Of a stretch of DNA of 64,000 nucleotides, positions 34,659-45,810 are shown piece after piece. The stretch comes from Tachypleus tridentatus (Eukaryota > Arthropoda > Merostomata > Xiphosura > Limulidae): NCBI RefSeq assembly GCF_004210375.1, contig NC_134829.1, forward strand, positions 57,776,107-57,840,106, given 5' to 3'. The notes below the pieces were generated by a model. That model did not search any database, was not told where the DNA came from, and was given only the letters and a program-made list of their open reading frames with translations. Both the position numbers and the translations under genes were made by a program. Position 1 is the stretch's first letter. Each line of letters opens with the position of its first letter.

Positions 34659-34702
34659 TTTGGAAAGCGCCGGTTCTCGTCAACGAGTACAGACGTGTTT
34701 TT
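34659..34702 (+). terminator. altered Pol III terminator region at tRNA/LINE junction
   Basis: At uninterrupted loci the tRNA is followed by TTTTAATATTTT. Here only TTT remains before the LINE's GGAAAGCG, and the first run of four or more T's is TTTTT at 34698-34702. Pol III transcripts would be expected to carry about 40 nt of LINE 5' sequence before termination. This is inference from known Pol III oligo-T termination. Confidence 0.6.
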
Positions 34703-34799
34703 CGAGCTCCTCATTGCCTTAGTGTAAATTTAACAGCTAAGCCTGGTGAGTGTGTAGTTTTTTTTTTGCTAGATTTTGTATTTTTCAAGTTGTTTGACG

Positions 34800-35893
34800 A
34801 TGTCTTCATCAACTAAGAAGGTCATGGAAGTTATGCGTCGTACAGTTTTTGTTGAAACGACTAATTCAAGCCATGGGGACGTTATCCATTCTGTTATTTC
34901 TACGTTTGCGCAGCTTCGGTCACTGCTGTAGTTCCTCGCCCGGGTGGATATGAGGTAACTTTTGTTCTTCCCGACGATGTGGACCTGGCTATAGATGCTG
35001 GTCTAACTGTAAATGGTGTGCACTGTTCGGCTAATGGTGTCACTAAACGTACTATTACTGTGTCATTTATGGACGTACCCGAATATATCGACGATGATAT
35101 TATACTAAATAAACTTAAAGATTATGATTGTGAGGTGAAAAGCCCTATTGTGTGGAAGAGGGACCAGGGCATATACTTAGGTATACGCCATGTTCGTGTG
35201 TGTTTTAGTGAGAAGTGTATCTCTTTGCCGTACGTAGTAAAAGTTTTTGATCCTTTGGGCAAGGCGGTAATGGTAAAAGTGAAGCATGATCGCCAGTCAA
35301 AAGTATGTAATTTATGTTTGGGGGCGGATCATCTATATCGAGATAGCACCCAGTTTATATGCCGACATTGTCATATGCAGGGACACGTCCGTCAACGTTG
35401 TCCCAAGCTTGTTGTTCCTCGAACTTCCTCTAGTGACGACGCTGAAGTGGCCACGCCTACTACTTCTCGTGACGCCGCTGAAGTAGACCCGGCTGCTCCC
35501 TCTCGTGCAGTGCCTCATGATGTTGACACCATTTCTGTTTGTCCACGCGTTGATTCGGAGGTTCCCCTTTCAAAGAAGGCTTCAGCTACCCTTCGGGTGG
35601 TGGACGATGTTTCTGCCCGACGATCGACGGTTACTGGTGGGGCCAGGAACGGGCAAGTAGTCACCCCTGCTGCAAGTCGCAATTTTGATCGTCACTTCCC
35701 GCCACTTCCGGTTAGTGGTGTGAGTACCGCCGGCGATGTGGAGGTGCCTCTTCCTCGTCGTTGGAGGTATGCTAGTGTGGTGGCAATGTCTTCTGGTGAC
35801 ACTTCTAAGAAGGGCAGTGGACGAAAACGGGTGTCGGACGTGCCAATACTACGGATATCTCGGGCGAAGGCGAAGGCGGTGTCGCAGCCTTAA
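34800..35893 (+). pseudogene. LINE ORF1 protein, copy 3
   Basis: ATG at 34800 in the same context as copy 2, with the stop at 35891-35893. The region is N-terminal RNA-binding-type sequence, then two zinc knuckles, a Ser/Thr/Asp-rich linker and a basic C-terminus ending RISRAKAKAVSQP. A base is lost near 34908, so the N-terminal 36 or so codons and the rest are in different frames. The first knuckle has its last Cys changed to Ser (HLYRDS); the second is intact (CRHCHMQGHVRQRC). From 34979 the frame is open to the natural end, so this copy shows the true C-terminus that copy 2 has lost. Confidence 0.85.
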
Positions 35894-36056
35894 ATGTGTT
35901 TTTTTGTGACAGTTTGTTTGTTTCAGTTAGTGTAAGACTGTCATTTATTGTTATTTGAACTTTGTGCATGTTTGCTTAGATCTTTACATTTATTCTTGTT
36001 ATTTTTGTGTTTGTGACAGTTTCCTTTCAATTTTGTACCTTTACTTTCTCTTTAGC

Positions 36057-39000
36057 ATGGTACATTTACTAAGGGTGGGAGTTTTGAATTGTAATGGGTT
36101 GCGTAATGTTAGTAAGCTGGCTTATTACCTGGATTACTTTGTTACTAATTTTGATGTTGTTTGTTTACAGGAAACGTTTTTCACTGATAACTTTTATGAT
36201 GTCGTTCTGAAATTTTGGCCAGGTGTAGTTTTTTTTAATAATTCTACTTCTGGCCGACAAGGGGTTGCCATCTTGGTACAGCAGTTTTTGTGTGATAATG
36301 TTACATTCGTTTCTTCTGATGGGGTGGGTAGGGTTCTGACAGTCAAATTCAGTTTCGAGTCTTTGTCTTATCTGTTATCATCTGTGTACGCTCCTCGCGA
36401 TATCTCCGAGCGACGGAATTTTCCAAAACTTGGAGTATTGTTTGGATGGTTGCACAGGATTGCTTGTTGTGGGAGATTTTAATTGTGTGGTGGATGTGGC
36501 ACGCGATCGATTTCCGGTCCGTTTCTACCGAGACGCCAGCCGTTCGGCTTTTGTCCAGTTGCTTAATAGGTTTGATTTGCTTGATGCGCATTCACTCATA
36601 TCGCCGACTACACCTGGTTTCACATGGAAGCGTTTTGTTAATGGTGAGATGATGTCGTCACGTATTGACAGGGTTTTGCTTTCTTATATCTTGCAGGGGA
36701 CTGTCCAACGTTTCCGTACGTTGTGGTTTCCTGCTACAGATCACGCTTTATTGGGCTTCGACCTTACTCTGCGACCAATTGTCAGAGGTCCTAATTTCTG
36801 GCACTTCAATAACCAGTTATTGAGGGATGCCGAATATGTGAAAGCCATTAAGCTGTTGATCGCCAGAAGTCGTAGTTGGTCAGTTTATGGGACTGATAAA
36901 ATTAAATGGTATGAACAATTGAAATGCGCGTTCCGTTTACTTACCGAGCGTTATTCGATTCTTCGTGCGCGGGCATCCCGTTCTCGCAAATGTCAGCTTG
37001 AGTCGTCCATCAATCGTGAGCTTCGAAAACTGACCCGTTTCCCTGGTAGATCTAAGGTCAAATTGTATGAACTTGAAGATGCATTGGAGACTTTGGATCA
37101 CGATACCATAGAGGGGGCGAGGATTCGATCTCATATTCGTTGGTTTGAGGAGGGTGAGAGATCTACGTCTTACTTTCTTCGTATGGAAAAGGTCCGTCAA
37201 AGCAGAATTGAGTTTAGATCCATGCTCACTGATAGGGGTGTGGAGGTGTCCGGTGTGGAAGATATCGCTGCTGTTTTACATCAGTATTATTCCGCACTGT
37301 ACTCTAAGGATATCGTTCTGCAGGCAGACATAGATTTAGTTCTCTCATTTGTTGATCGAACTCTTTCCAGTGAACAAGCTAATATTTGTGATGCTCCATT
37401 CACGGTTCCGGAAGTTATCGCTGCTTTAGACAGTTTACCGCTGGGCAAATCTCCTGGTTTATGTGGTTTTACCTCCGAATTTTTCAAATATTTTCTACCT
37501 CTTTTTGTTGACGACTTTTTATCTGTCTTGTCTCAACTGTTTCACTCTCCACAGTTGCTCCGTACAATGTGTTCTGGGGTAATTGTTCCTATCCCGAAAG
37601 GGGATCGACGGTTGGCGGCTAACAGCCGGCCTTTGACATTGCTTTGTACTGACTATAAGCTTTTGGCCAAAGTGCTGGCTCGTCGCCTTTCGTCTGTGAT
37701 CTCCAGCTTAGTTTCAGATGACCAATCCGGGTGTATACCTGGACGGGACGTTGCTGATACTCCATTAACACTCGTTTTGCTATTGCAATCTTTAGCACGT
37801 ACCGGCCAGGGTGGAATCTTTTTGAAGCTCGATCAGATGCAAGCTTTTGATCGGGTGGCCTATGACTATCTATTTCAACTTCTTCTGCGTATGGGTTTTG
37901 GTTCTACTTTTGTTCATTGGGTTCGTCTTTGCTATACTTCTATTTCTAGTTGTGTAAAGTTTAATGGATTTCTCACTGATGATTTTGCTATTACTCGGGG
38001 TATTCGTCAAGGATGCCCCATGTCTGCTCTACTTTACGTTCTCAGTGTCGAACCGTTACGAAATATGTTAGTCCATAATGTACATATTACTGGTATTGGT
38101 GGTGATGTGCTACTCACCACGCCTTCACTTACTTATCAGCATGCTGATGATACCACCTTAACCTTACGAGACGCCGAATCTTTGCCGCATGTGTTGGATG
38201 TCTGCCAAACTTTGGCAAAGCTACTGGTGGGAAGATCAACTGGACCAAGAGTCAGGGTTTGTGGGTTGGGTGTTTGGCCTCTTCTGCAGACTTCGTCCTT
38301 GGTGAGTTGAGAATTTCCCAGGATCCTATTCGGATTTTGGGAATAGTTTTCCACTCTAATTTCGATGTCATGCTGCAAGATACGTGGCAGGGTGTATTGC
38401 GCAGGGTATCTCGTGTCTTGGTGTCGTGGCGATTTCGTTCTTTGTCGCTAAAGGGTAAATCTCTTGTGGTGAACTCCTTGGTGGCATCGGTGTTATGGTA
38501 CCCGTTGAATATACTCCCGTTGCCAAGACAGTTTGAGGCTAGATTTCGCAAATGTATACTGGATTTTATTTGGCGGGGAGGTATACATAAAGTGGCATAC
38601 GGTATTCTGATTCGGAGTTATGATTGTGGAGGTATCAACTTGGTTGATGTTAACACTCGTAAACTCGCATTCCGTTTGAAGTTGTTGCAGCGTTGTTTGG
38701 ATGCTTCTTGTCCTTCCACCTTGCGACAACTTCTTTCTGGATTTTTTCTTGTTATGGTAATCACTCTTTAAGCTTTCGGATTCTTCAATGCCGTATTTTG
38801 CCACGTTTTGTGAAATCGTTACCTTTCTATATTCAGGAAATGTTTCATGCCTGGAAGGTTCTTCTTGGGGATAAAGGGATTGTCCCAGCTCCTCTTTCCC
38901 CAAATTTTGATGAACCTTTGTTTTTCAATCCGGCTATTGTTGATGTTCGCCACCGAACATTTCATTTTCCTGAATTTATTAACGCAGATTTGGTTCAGGT

Positions 39001-39913
39001 CCGTCATTTAATGTACGAGGTGCTCCCTGCTTTTCTTCCGGTGGGGGCAGTGATTGAAATGTGTACGGACGCTGACCCGTTGGCCAATGCCCGCACAATT
39101 TTTTCACATTTTCATATGCTCAAGGAGGCGTTGCCTGTGGAGTGGTTGCCGATTTTGTCTACCCAGCCGGCTCCTCTTCCGTCGTCCACATGTGTTGTGG
39201 ATTTATATTTTCTGGACCACTCTGATAATCGAGTTCATTTTCAAGGTTTATCTGCGGCAACTGGTGGGATATATACAGTTTTCACTCGCTAATAACTTCC
39301 CTGCTCCATTCTACTGGGGGATATTGTTCCTCCTGGAGACTGGAAACGCATTCGTAAAAACGCTTATTCTTCTTTTGTTGGTTTTTTTTGTTTGTGATGT
39401 GGATTATTTACTCTGGTTGCGGGCGATTACCACAAATGTCAAGCTGATACATATGGACAGACATCCCACAGGGTTGTGCACTTTCTGTTCCCAGGCGCCA
39501 GAAACCATAGACCATCTGTTTTCCAATGTCCTTTTGTACAGCCCTTGTGGTCATATGTATATAAATTATTGGCATTTTATTTTGGATGTCCCATATCAAA
39601 CTGGGTATGGAGGAGATGCCTCTTAGTGGGATCTCATCCTTCGTTACCCAGGAGATGCTGGAACATATTCCGTTTAATTACAAGTTTGGCACGTCAGGTT
39701 ATATGTTCTGCTCGTTCAGTTTCTTTGGCACGAAATCGCATCATTCATTTAATTTCCATGTTTAAAGTGCGTGTACGGAGACATATATATCTTCATTATC
39801 ATAGATCTTTGTTACATAACTCATTAAATGTTTTTTATTCTGTGTATTCTTATGTTGGTAGCTTGGTAACCCAAGGTGCCCAAGGTTATTCCTTGTGTAC
39901 GTTGTTAAGATAA
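36057..39913 (+). pseudogene. LINE ORF2 (APE endonuclease - RT - Cys/His), copy 3
   Basis: The start MVHLLRVGVLNCNGLRN at 36057 is the first Met before the endonuclease; the upstream in-frame part from 35955 is hydrophobic and not conserved. The endonuclease shows LNCNGL, VVCLQET, SGRQGVAILV, GDFNCVVD, SRIDRVLLS and TDHALLGFD. RT shows GKSPGLCGFTSEFF, DYKLLAKVLARRL, DQSGCIPGRDVADT, FLKLDQMQAFDRV, GIRQGCPMSALLY and QHADDTTLTL. The end has CTFCSQAP and the Cys/His motif region. There are frame changes near 36415 and 38213, a stop at about 38769, and later small indels. The longest uninterrupted block (36430-38310, 626 codons) spans late endonuclease through RT. About 1285 residues if uninterrupted. 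Confidence 0.9.
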
Positions 39914-40140
39914 GTTGTTATTTCATTATATTTTTGTTACCAATGCAAGATCCATTGATTTCTTGTTTGTTAATGTTCATTATAATGTTTGTTGGATTAC
40001 CTGCTGTTCCAATTACCTCTTTTATTTCTTTTTCCTTAATTTTATTAACTTTGTGGTAATGTTCAGCATGGTAATCTATAGAGCTATTGTTACATGCTAA
40101 TTCATTAACTAGTGTTTTATTTGTTGTATTTCTGTGTATA

Positions 40141-40186
40141 CCCCCTCGTTGAGGTGGGATAAATAAAGAGAAAAAAAAAAAAAAAA
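40141..40186 (+). terminator. LINE 3' stem-loop, poly(A) signal and tail (copy 3)
   Basis: Same 7-bp stem with bulged T and GTT loop as in copies 1 and 2, followed by AATAAA and 16 A's directly joined to the tRNA-Val sequence at 40187. Confidence 0.6.
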
Positions 40187-40235
40187 CATCCGCCTAACAC
40201 GCGGAAGGTCCCAGGTTCGATCCCTGGCAGGCACA
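40187..40235 (+). pseudogene. tRNA-Val 3' stub downstream of LINE copy 3
   Basis: Starts at CATCCGCC, the end of the tRNA D arm, and runs to the discriminator A. The following TTTTAATATTTT terminator is intact. It lacks the 5' acceptor strand and A box. It is the downstream half of the 52-bp target duplication. Confidence 0.93.
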
Positions 40236-42104
40236 TTTTAATATTTTGAACCATTCTTTTTCTTTCAAATCGGATGGTGAGAACGTGGACCGATATTTTC
40301 TTCATAATATCTGTTTCAGAGGGTGAGACGGCTGAGAGATATCACAGAAGTTACCGAGTTTCCCCCCCTACACTTGTAACCACTTTCAGAAATTCGTGTG
40401 ACTGTTGTGTGATAAATCAAAACAGGAACGTTATTACTTTTGAATATAATGCGTGCACTGCTGCGACATTTGAAGTGATGAAACGACCTTCGCGTAATCA
40501 TGTGACGTTCGACGAAGTATCTGACCAGCAAGTTACAACTTTTGGATAGAATGGGTTTATGAGTTTTGTTTTTCTTAAATGCGTGAACAGTTTGAAACGT
40601 CGATGCACGCGACCTTATTTGAAGATAAGTTAACGTACTTGCCAGGTTGTACAGGTAATATCTAGAGATCACGACTCCGTCAGTTTGTGTTGAGAACAAC
40701 TCTTCATGCTGTGACAACTAATCACACTACATGTTTCATTCTTTAACCTATTCTTTTAAATTCCGGTCAGAACTATTGGATGGTTATGTGCGTTATCATC
40801 TCCAACTTACCAGTGACGGAAAAGAGGATAGGCAATTCTACAACATCATTCACCACCAACTATTTGATGTACTTAATTTTTACCGAACAGTGAAATTTTC
40901 GATCATATCCTAACTCGTCCTACGTCTGAAAATGCTTACATGTTATTTCATTTGAATTGGGAATACACGCCCCTCGGAGAGAGACTCAAATGTCCTTACC
41001 ACCATGTCTAGCCAATCTGAAGAAGAGAAGTATCGTCCTCCTATAGACAGCATTGTTTTCTTATAGACTTCTTGTTCTGTTTATCCCTTTTTGTCTGATT
41101 TCTTTATTTTTATAACATTTCTTCACTTTGTAAAGATATTTTACGATGCTTAATGTCTTCTCGTCATGATCGAATCTCCTGTTTTACGTACTTATTAAAA
41201 AATTGTATTTAGTTCACTTGAATATAGTACAGACTAGACAGGTAAAATGAAATTACGATGCCAAGACCGGAGAATATTTGTTATTCTGAAGTGTTTCCTA
41301 CTTCTTGGTGCAGTTGGTTCATGTAAACGTTTTTCTTAAACAAGAATTCTTTGTGTTGGTTATGTAATTTTGTCGTGAAGAACGATGTGTAACCTAGAGA
41401 GAGGACGATAGTCTCGAAGAGTAGATGGTTTTCGAAAATAGATGTTGTATAACAGATAAGACATCTTCTGTACATTGGGCTTTATTCCACCGCTGTGATC
41501 TCCTACAACCCACAACTGTCAACGTACTATTACAACTAAAGCGTGTTTGGACAAGGTTATCATTTTAGGAGTTTGAGAGTCACCATGCAACTTTGTCGTA
41601 TTGAACACCTTACACAAGTTTTGTGTGACAAGAAAACATCGGCTAGAGGAAATCCAAAATTGGTCACAAAATAACGAATATTAAATATTAATTAAGACGA
41701 TCCCTAATTTTGTTAATGGATTTAATAGACGTATAAAATCGCTTATTGCGTTATCGTTTAATAATTCTGATAGAAAAATTAAAGCCATGAAAATGTTCTG
41801 TTCAGTTTTTGATAGAAAGAGAAAAGACTGAGGAAAGAAAACTTTGCGTTTTGCACGTTTCAAAGCAATTAAACGAGGTGTGAAAACATTTGACACTGTG
41901 GGCTCGATAAATTCGTTGAAAGACACCGTAGCACATTGGAAAAATTCTTTTTGGCATTGGTAGAAAAAGGAGAGTGTTATATTATTTAAAATTAAAGGTT
42001 AAACTGTCATTATACTTTTGTGTTTGTTTACACTGCGAAATAAAAAAATTTTGGAACGTTATCGTTTCATTTAAATCTCTAACAAGAAAAATCGCGAAAC
42101 GCAG
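40187..42104 (+). repeat. tRNA-Val array unit d (after LINE copy 3)
   Basis: Full spacer of the unit, collinear and near-identical with 42153-44041. With copy 3 removed, the tRNA at 34586 and this spacer make one complete unit. Confidence 0.92.
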
Positions 42105-42177
42105 GTGCTTGTGGTGTAGTGGTTATCACATCCGCCTAACACGCGGAAGGTCCCAGGTTCGATCCCTGGCAGGCACA
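42105..42177 (+). tRNA. tRNA-Val(AAC), uninterrupted copy in unit e
   Basis: 73 nt. Acceptor GTGCTTG/CAGGCAC has one T-G wobble; the D arm contains TAGTGGTTATC; anticodon stem TCCGC/GCGGA has loop CTAACAC (AAC, Val); the T arm is CCAGG-TTCGATC-CCTGG; discriminator A. TTTT follows at once (42178-42181). This is the empty target site that shows where the LINE inserts. Confidence 0.97.
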
Positions 42178-44041
42178 TTTTAATATTTTGAACCATTCTT
42201 TTTTCTTTCAAATCGGATGGTGAGAACGTGGACCGATATTTTCTTCATAATATCTGTTTCAGAGGGTGAGACGGCTGAGAGATATCACAGAAGTTACCGA
42301 GTTTCCCCCTACACTTGTAACCACTTTCAGAAATTCGTGTGACTGTTGTGTGATAAATCAAAACAGGAACGTTATTACTTTTGAATATAATGCGTGCACT
42401 GCTGCGACATTTGAAGTGATGAAACGACCTTCGCGTAATCATGTGACGTTCGACGAAGTATCTGACCAGCAAGTTACAACTTTTGGATAGAATGGGTTTA
42501 TGAGTTTTGTTTTTCTTAAATGCGTGAACAGTTTGAAACGTCGATGCACGCGACCTTATTTGAAGATAAGTTAACGTACTTGCCAGGTTGTACAGGTAAT
42601 ATCTAGAGATCACGACTCCGTCAGTTTGTGTTGAGAACAACTCTTCATGCTGTGACAACTAATCACACTACATGTTTCATTCTTTAACCTATTCTTTTAA
42701 ATTCCGGTCAGAACTATTGGATGGTTATGTGCGTTATCATCTCCAACTTACCAGTGACGGAAAAGAGGATAGGCAATTCTACAACATCATTCACCACCAA
42801 CTATTTGATGTACTTAATTTTTACCGAACAGTGAAATTTTCGATCATATCCTAACTCGTCCTACGTCTCAAAATGCTTACATGTTATTTCATTTGAATTG
42901 GGAATACACGCCCCTCGGAGAGAGACTCAAATGTCCTTACCACCATGTCTAGCCAATCTGAAGAAGAGAAGTATCGTCCTCCTATAGACAGCATTGTTTT
43001 CTTATAGACTTCTTGTTCTGTTTATCCCTTTTTGTCTGATTTCTTTATTTTTATAACATTTCTTCACTTTGTAAAGATATTTTACGATGCTTAATGTCTT
43101 CTCGTCATGATCGAATCTCCTGTTTTACGTACTTATTAAAAAAATTGTATTTAGTTCACTTGAATATAGTACAGACTAGACAGGTAAAATGAAATTACGA
43201 TGCCAAGACCGGAGAATATTTGTTATTCTGAAGTGTTTCCTCCTTCTTGGTGCAGCTGGTTCATGTAAACGTTTTTCTTAAACAAGAATTCTTTGTTTTG
43301 GTTATGGAATTTTGTCGTGAAGAACGATGTGTAACCTAGAGAGAGGACAATAGTCTCGAAGAGTAGATGGTTTTCGAAAATAGATGTTGCATAACAGATA
43401 AGACATCTTCTGTGCATTGGACTTTATTCCACCGCTGTGATCTCCTACAACCCACAACTGTCAATGTACTATTACAACTTAAGCGTGTTTGGACAAGGTT
43501 ATCATTTTAGGAGTTTGAGAGTCACCATGCAACTTTTGTGGTATTGAACACCTTAAACAAGTTTTGTGTGACAAGAAAACATCGGCTAGAGTGAAATCGC
43601 AAAATTGGTCACAAAATAACGAATATTAAATATTATTTAAGACGATCCCTAATTTTGTTAATGGATTTAATAGACGTATAAAATCGCTTATTGCGTTATC
43701 GTTTAATAATTCTGATAGAAAAATTAAAGCCATGAAAATGTTCTGTTCAGTTTTTGATAGAAAGAGAAAAGACTGAGGAAAGAAAACTTGCGTTTTGCAC
43801 GTTTCAAAGCAATTAAACGAGGTGTGAAAACATTTGATACTGTGGGCTCGATAAATTCGTTGAAAGACACCGTAGCACATTGGAAAAATTCTTTGGCATT
43901 GGTAGAAAAGGAGAGTGTTATATTATTTAAAATTAAAGGTTAAACTGTCATTATACTTGTGTTTGTTTACACTGCGAAATAAAATTTTTGGAACGTTATC
44001 GTTTCATTTAAATCTCTAACAAGAAAAATCGCGAAACGCAG
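42105..44041 (+). repeat. tRNA-Val array unit e (complete, 1937 bp)
   Basis: The only complete unit free of a LINE: one tRNA-Val gene plus a spacer of about 1.86 kb. The spacer shows no second RNA gene and no believable coding region. Open frames of 60-137 codons recur in the other units, but their differences are mostly amino-acid changing. Confidence 0.93.
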
Positions 44042-44112
44042 GTGCTTGTGGTGTAGTGGTTATCATCCGCCTAACACGCGGAAGGTCCCAGGTTCGATCC
44101 CTGGCAGGCATA
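44042..44112 (+). tRNA. tRNA-Val(AAC)-like gene with 2-nt loss, unit f
   Basis: Same sequence as the gene at 42105 but lacking two bases at the D-arm/anticodon-arm junction (TTATCATCC), and with the last acceptor base changed (CAGGCAT). Both A- and B-box regions are still recognisable. It may be a real pseudogene or a consensus error, since unit f carries many small indels near the assembly gap. Confidence 0.75.
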
Positions 44113-45310
44113 TTTTAATATTTTGAACCATTCTTTTCTTTTAAATCGGATGGTGAGAACGTGGAACGATATTTTCTTCATAATATCTGTTTCAGAGGGT
44201 GAGACGGCTGAGATATCACAGAAGTTACCGAGTTTCCCTACACTTGTAACCACTTTCAGAAATTCATGTGACTGTTGTGTGATAAATCAAAACAGGAACG
44301 TTATTACTTTGAATATAATGCGTGCACTGCTGCGACATTTGAAGTGATGAAACGACCTTCGCGTAATCATGTGACGTTCGACGAAGTATCTGACCAGCAA
44401 GTTACAACTTTTGGATAGAATGGGTTTATGAGTTTTGTTTTTTTCTTAAATGCGTGAACAGTTTGAAACGTCGATGCACGCGACCTTATTTGAAGATAAG
44501 TTAACGTACTTGCCAGGTTGTACAGGTAATATCTAGAGATCACGACTCCGTCAGTTTGTGTTGAGAACAACTCTTCATGCTGTGACAACTAATCACACTA
44601 CATGTTTCATTCTTTAACCTATTCTTTTAAATTCCGGTCAAAACTATTGGATGGTTATGTGCGTTATCATCTCCAACTTACCAGTGACGGAAAGAGGAAA
44701 GGCAATTCTACAACATCATTCACCACCAACTATTTGATGTACTTAATTTTACCGAACAGTGAAATTTTCGATCATATCCCTAACTCGTCCCTACGTCTGA
44801 AAATGCTTACATGTTATTTCATTTGAATTGGGAACACACGCCCCTCGTAGAGAGAGACTCAAAATGTCCCTTACCACCATGTCTAGCCAATCTGAAGAAG
44901 AGAAGTATCGTCCTCCTATAGACAGCATTGTTTTCTTATAGACTTCTTGTTCTGTTTATGATTTCTTTATTTTATAACATTTCTTCCTTAAAGATATTTT
45001 ACGATGATATGTCTTCTCGTCATGATCGAATCTTCTGACGTTACGGTACAAAACTTGTATTTAGTTCACTTGAATATAGTGCTCAGGTATGAACAATTAG
45101 ACCTTGTATGCCCCGAAATAATTCTTCCTTTCTTGGTGCAGCTGGTTCATGTAAACGTTTTTCTAAACAAGAACTTTGTTTTGTTATGGAATTTTGTCGT
45201 GAAGAACGATGTGTAACCTAGAGAGAGGACGATAGTCTGAAGAGTAGATGGTTTTCGAAAATAGATGTTGCATAACAGATAAGACATCTTCTGTACATTG
45301 GCTTTATTCC
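44042..45310 (+). repeat. tRNA-Val array unit f (partial, ends at gap)
   Basis: Collinear with unit e but with an unusually high density of one- and few-base indels, mainly after 44690. It stops at the assembly gap. Confidence 0.9.
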
Positions 45311-45810
45311 NNNNNNNNNNNNNNNNNNNNNNNNNNNNNNNNNNNNNNNNNNNNNNNNNNNNNNNNNNNNNNNNNNNNNNNNNNNNNNNNNNNNNNNNNN
45401 NNNNNNNNNNNNNNNNNNNNNNNNNNNNNNNNNNNNNNNNNNNNNNNNNNNNNNNNNNNNNNNNNNNNNNNNNNNNNNNNNNNNNNNNNNNNNNNNNNNN
45501 NNNNNNNNNNNNNNNNNNNNNNNNNNNNNNNNNNNNNNNNNNNNNNNNNNNNNNNNNNNNNNNNNNNNNNNNNNNNNNNNNNNNNNNNNNNNNNNNNNNN
45601 NNNNNNNNNNNNNNNNNNNNNNNNNNNNNNNNNNNNNNNNNNNNNNNNNNNNNNNNNNNNNNNNNNNNNNNNNNNNNNNNNNNNNNNNNNNNNNNNNNNN
45701 NNNNNNNNNNNNNNNNNNNNNNNNNNNNNNNNNNNNNNNNNNNNNNNNNNNNNNNNNNNNNNNNNNNNNNNNNNNNNNNNNNNNNNNNNNNNNNNNNNNN
45801 NNNNNNNNNN
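45311..45810. other. 500-N assembly gap
   Basis: Exactly 500 N's, probably a placeholder of unknown true size. It lies at the end of the array, so array copy number to the right is not known. The long open frames reported across it are artefacts of the N's. Confidence 0.98.

Larger units (their letters stand above)
34662..40186 (+). mobile_element. Tx1-clade LINE copy 3, full length, inserted at tRNA-Val
   Basis: About 5.53 kb, with the same start (GGAAAGCGCCGG), layout and 3' end as copy 2 and very similar sequence. The 5' flank is a complete tRNA-Val gene; the 3' flank resumes the tRNA at CATCCGCC right after the poly(A). The 52-bp sequence on each side matches except for two bases (variable loop ATG/AGG, acceptor CAAGCAC/CAGGCAC). 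ORF1 and ORF2 each carry frame breaks. It is the best anchor for defining the insertion site because both flanks are simple. Confidence 0.95.

Noticed and set aside
40316-40717. Minus-strand open frame of about 133 codons repeated in array units (also 8489-8887 and 42245-42658)
   Set aside because: It recurs because the units are tandem copies. Between units b and d most base differences change the amino acid, unit c has it broken, and no family signature is visible. This suggests no protein constraint.
34445-45310. R2- or NeSL-type element as explanation for site specificity
   Set aside because: The element has an N-terminal APE-type endonuclease (LNCNGL, LQET, GDFN, TDH) and a separate two-knuckle ORF1, which fits Tx1/L1-like elements rather than restriction-like-endonuclease families.
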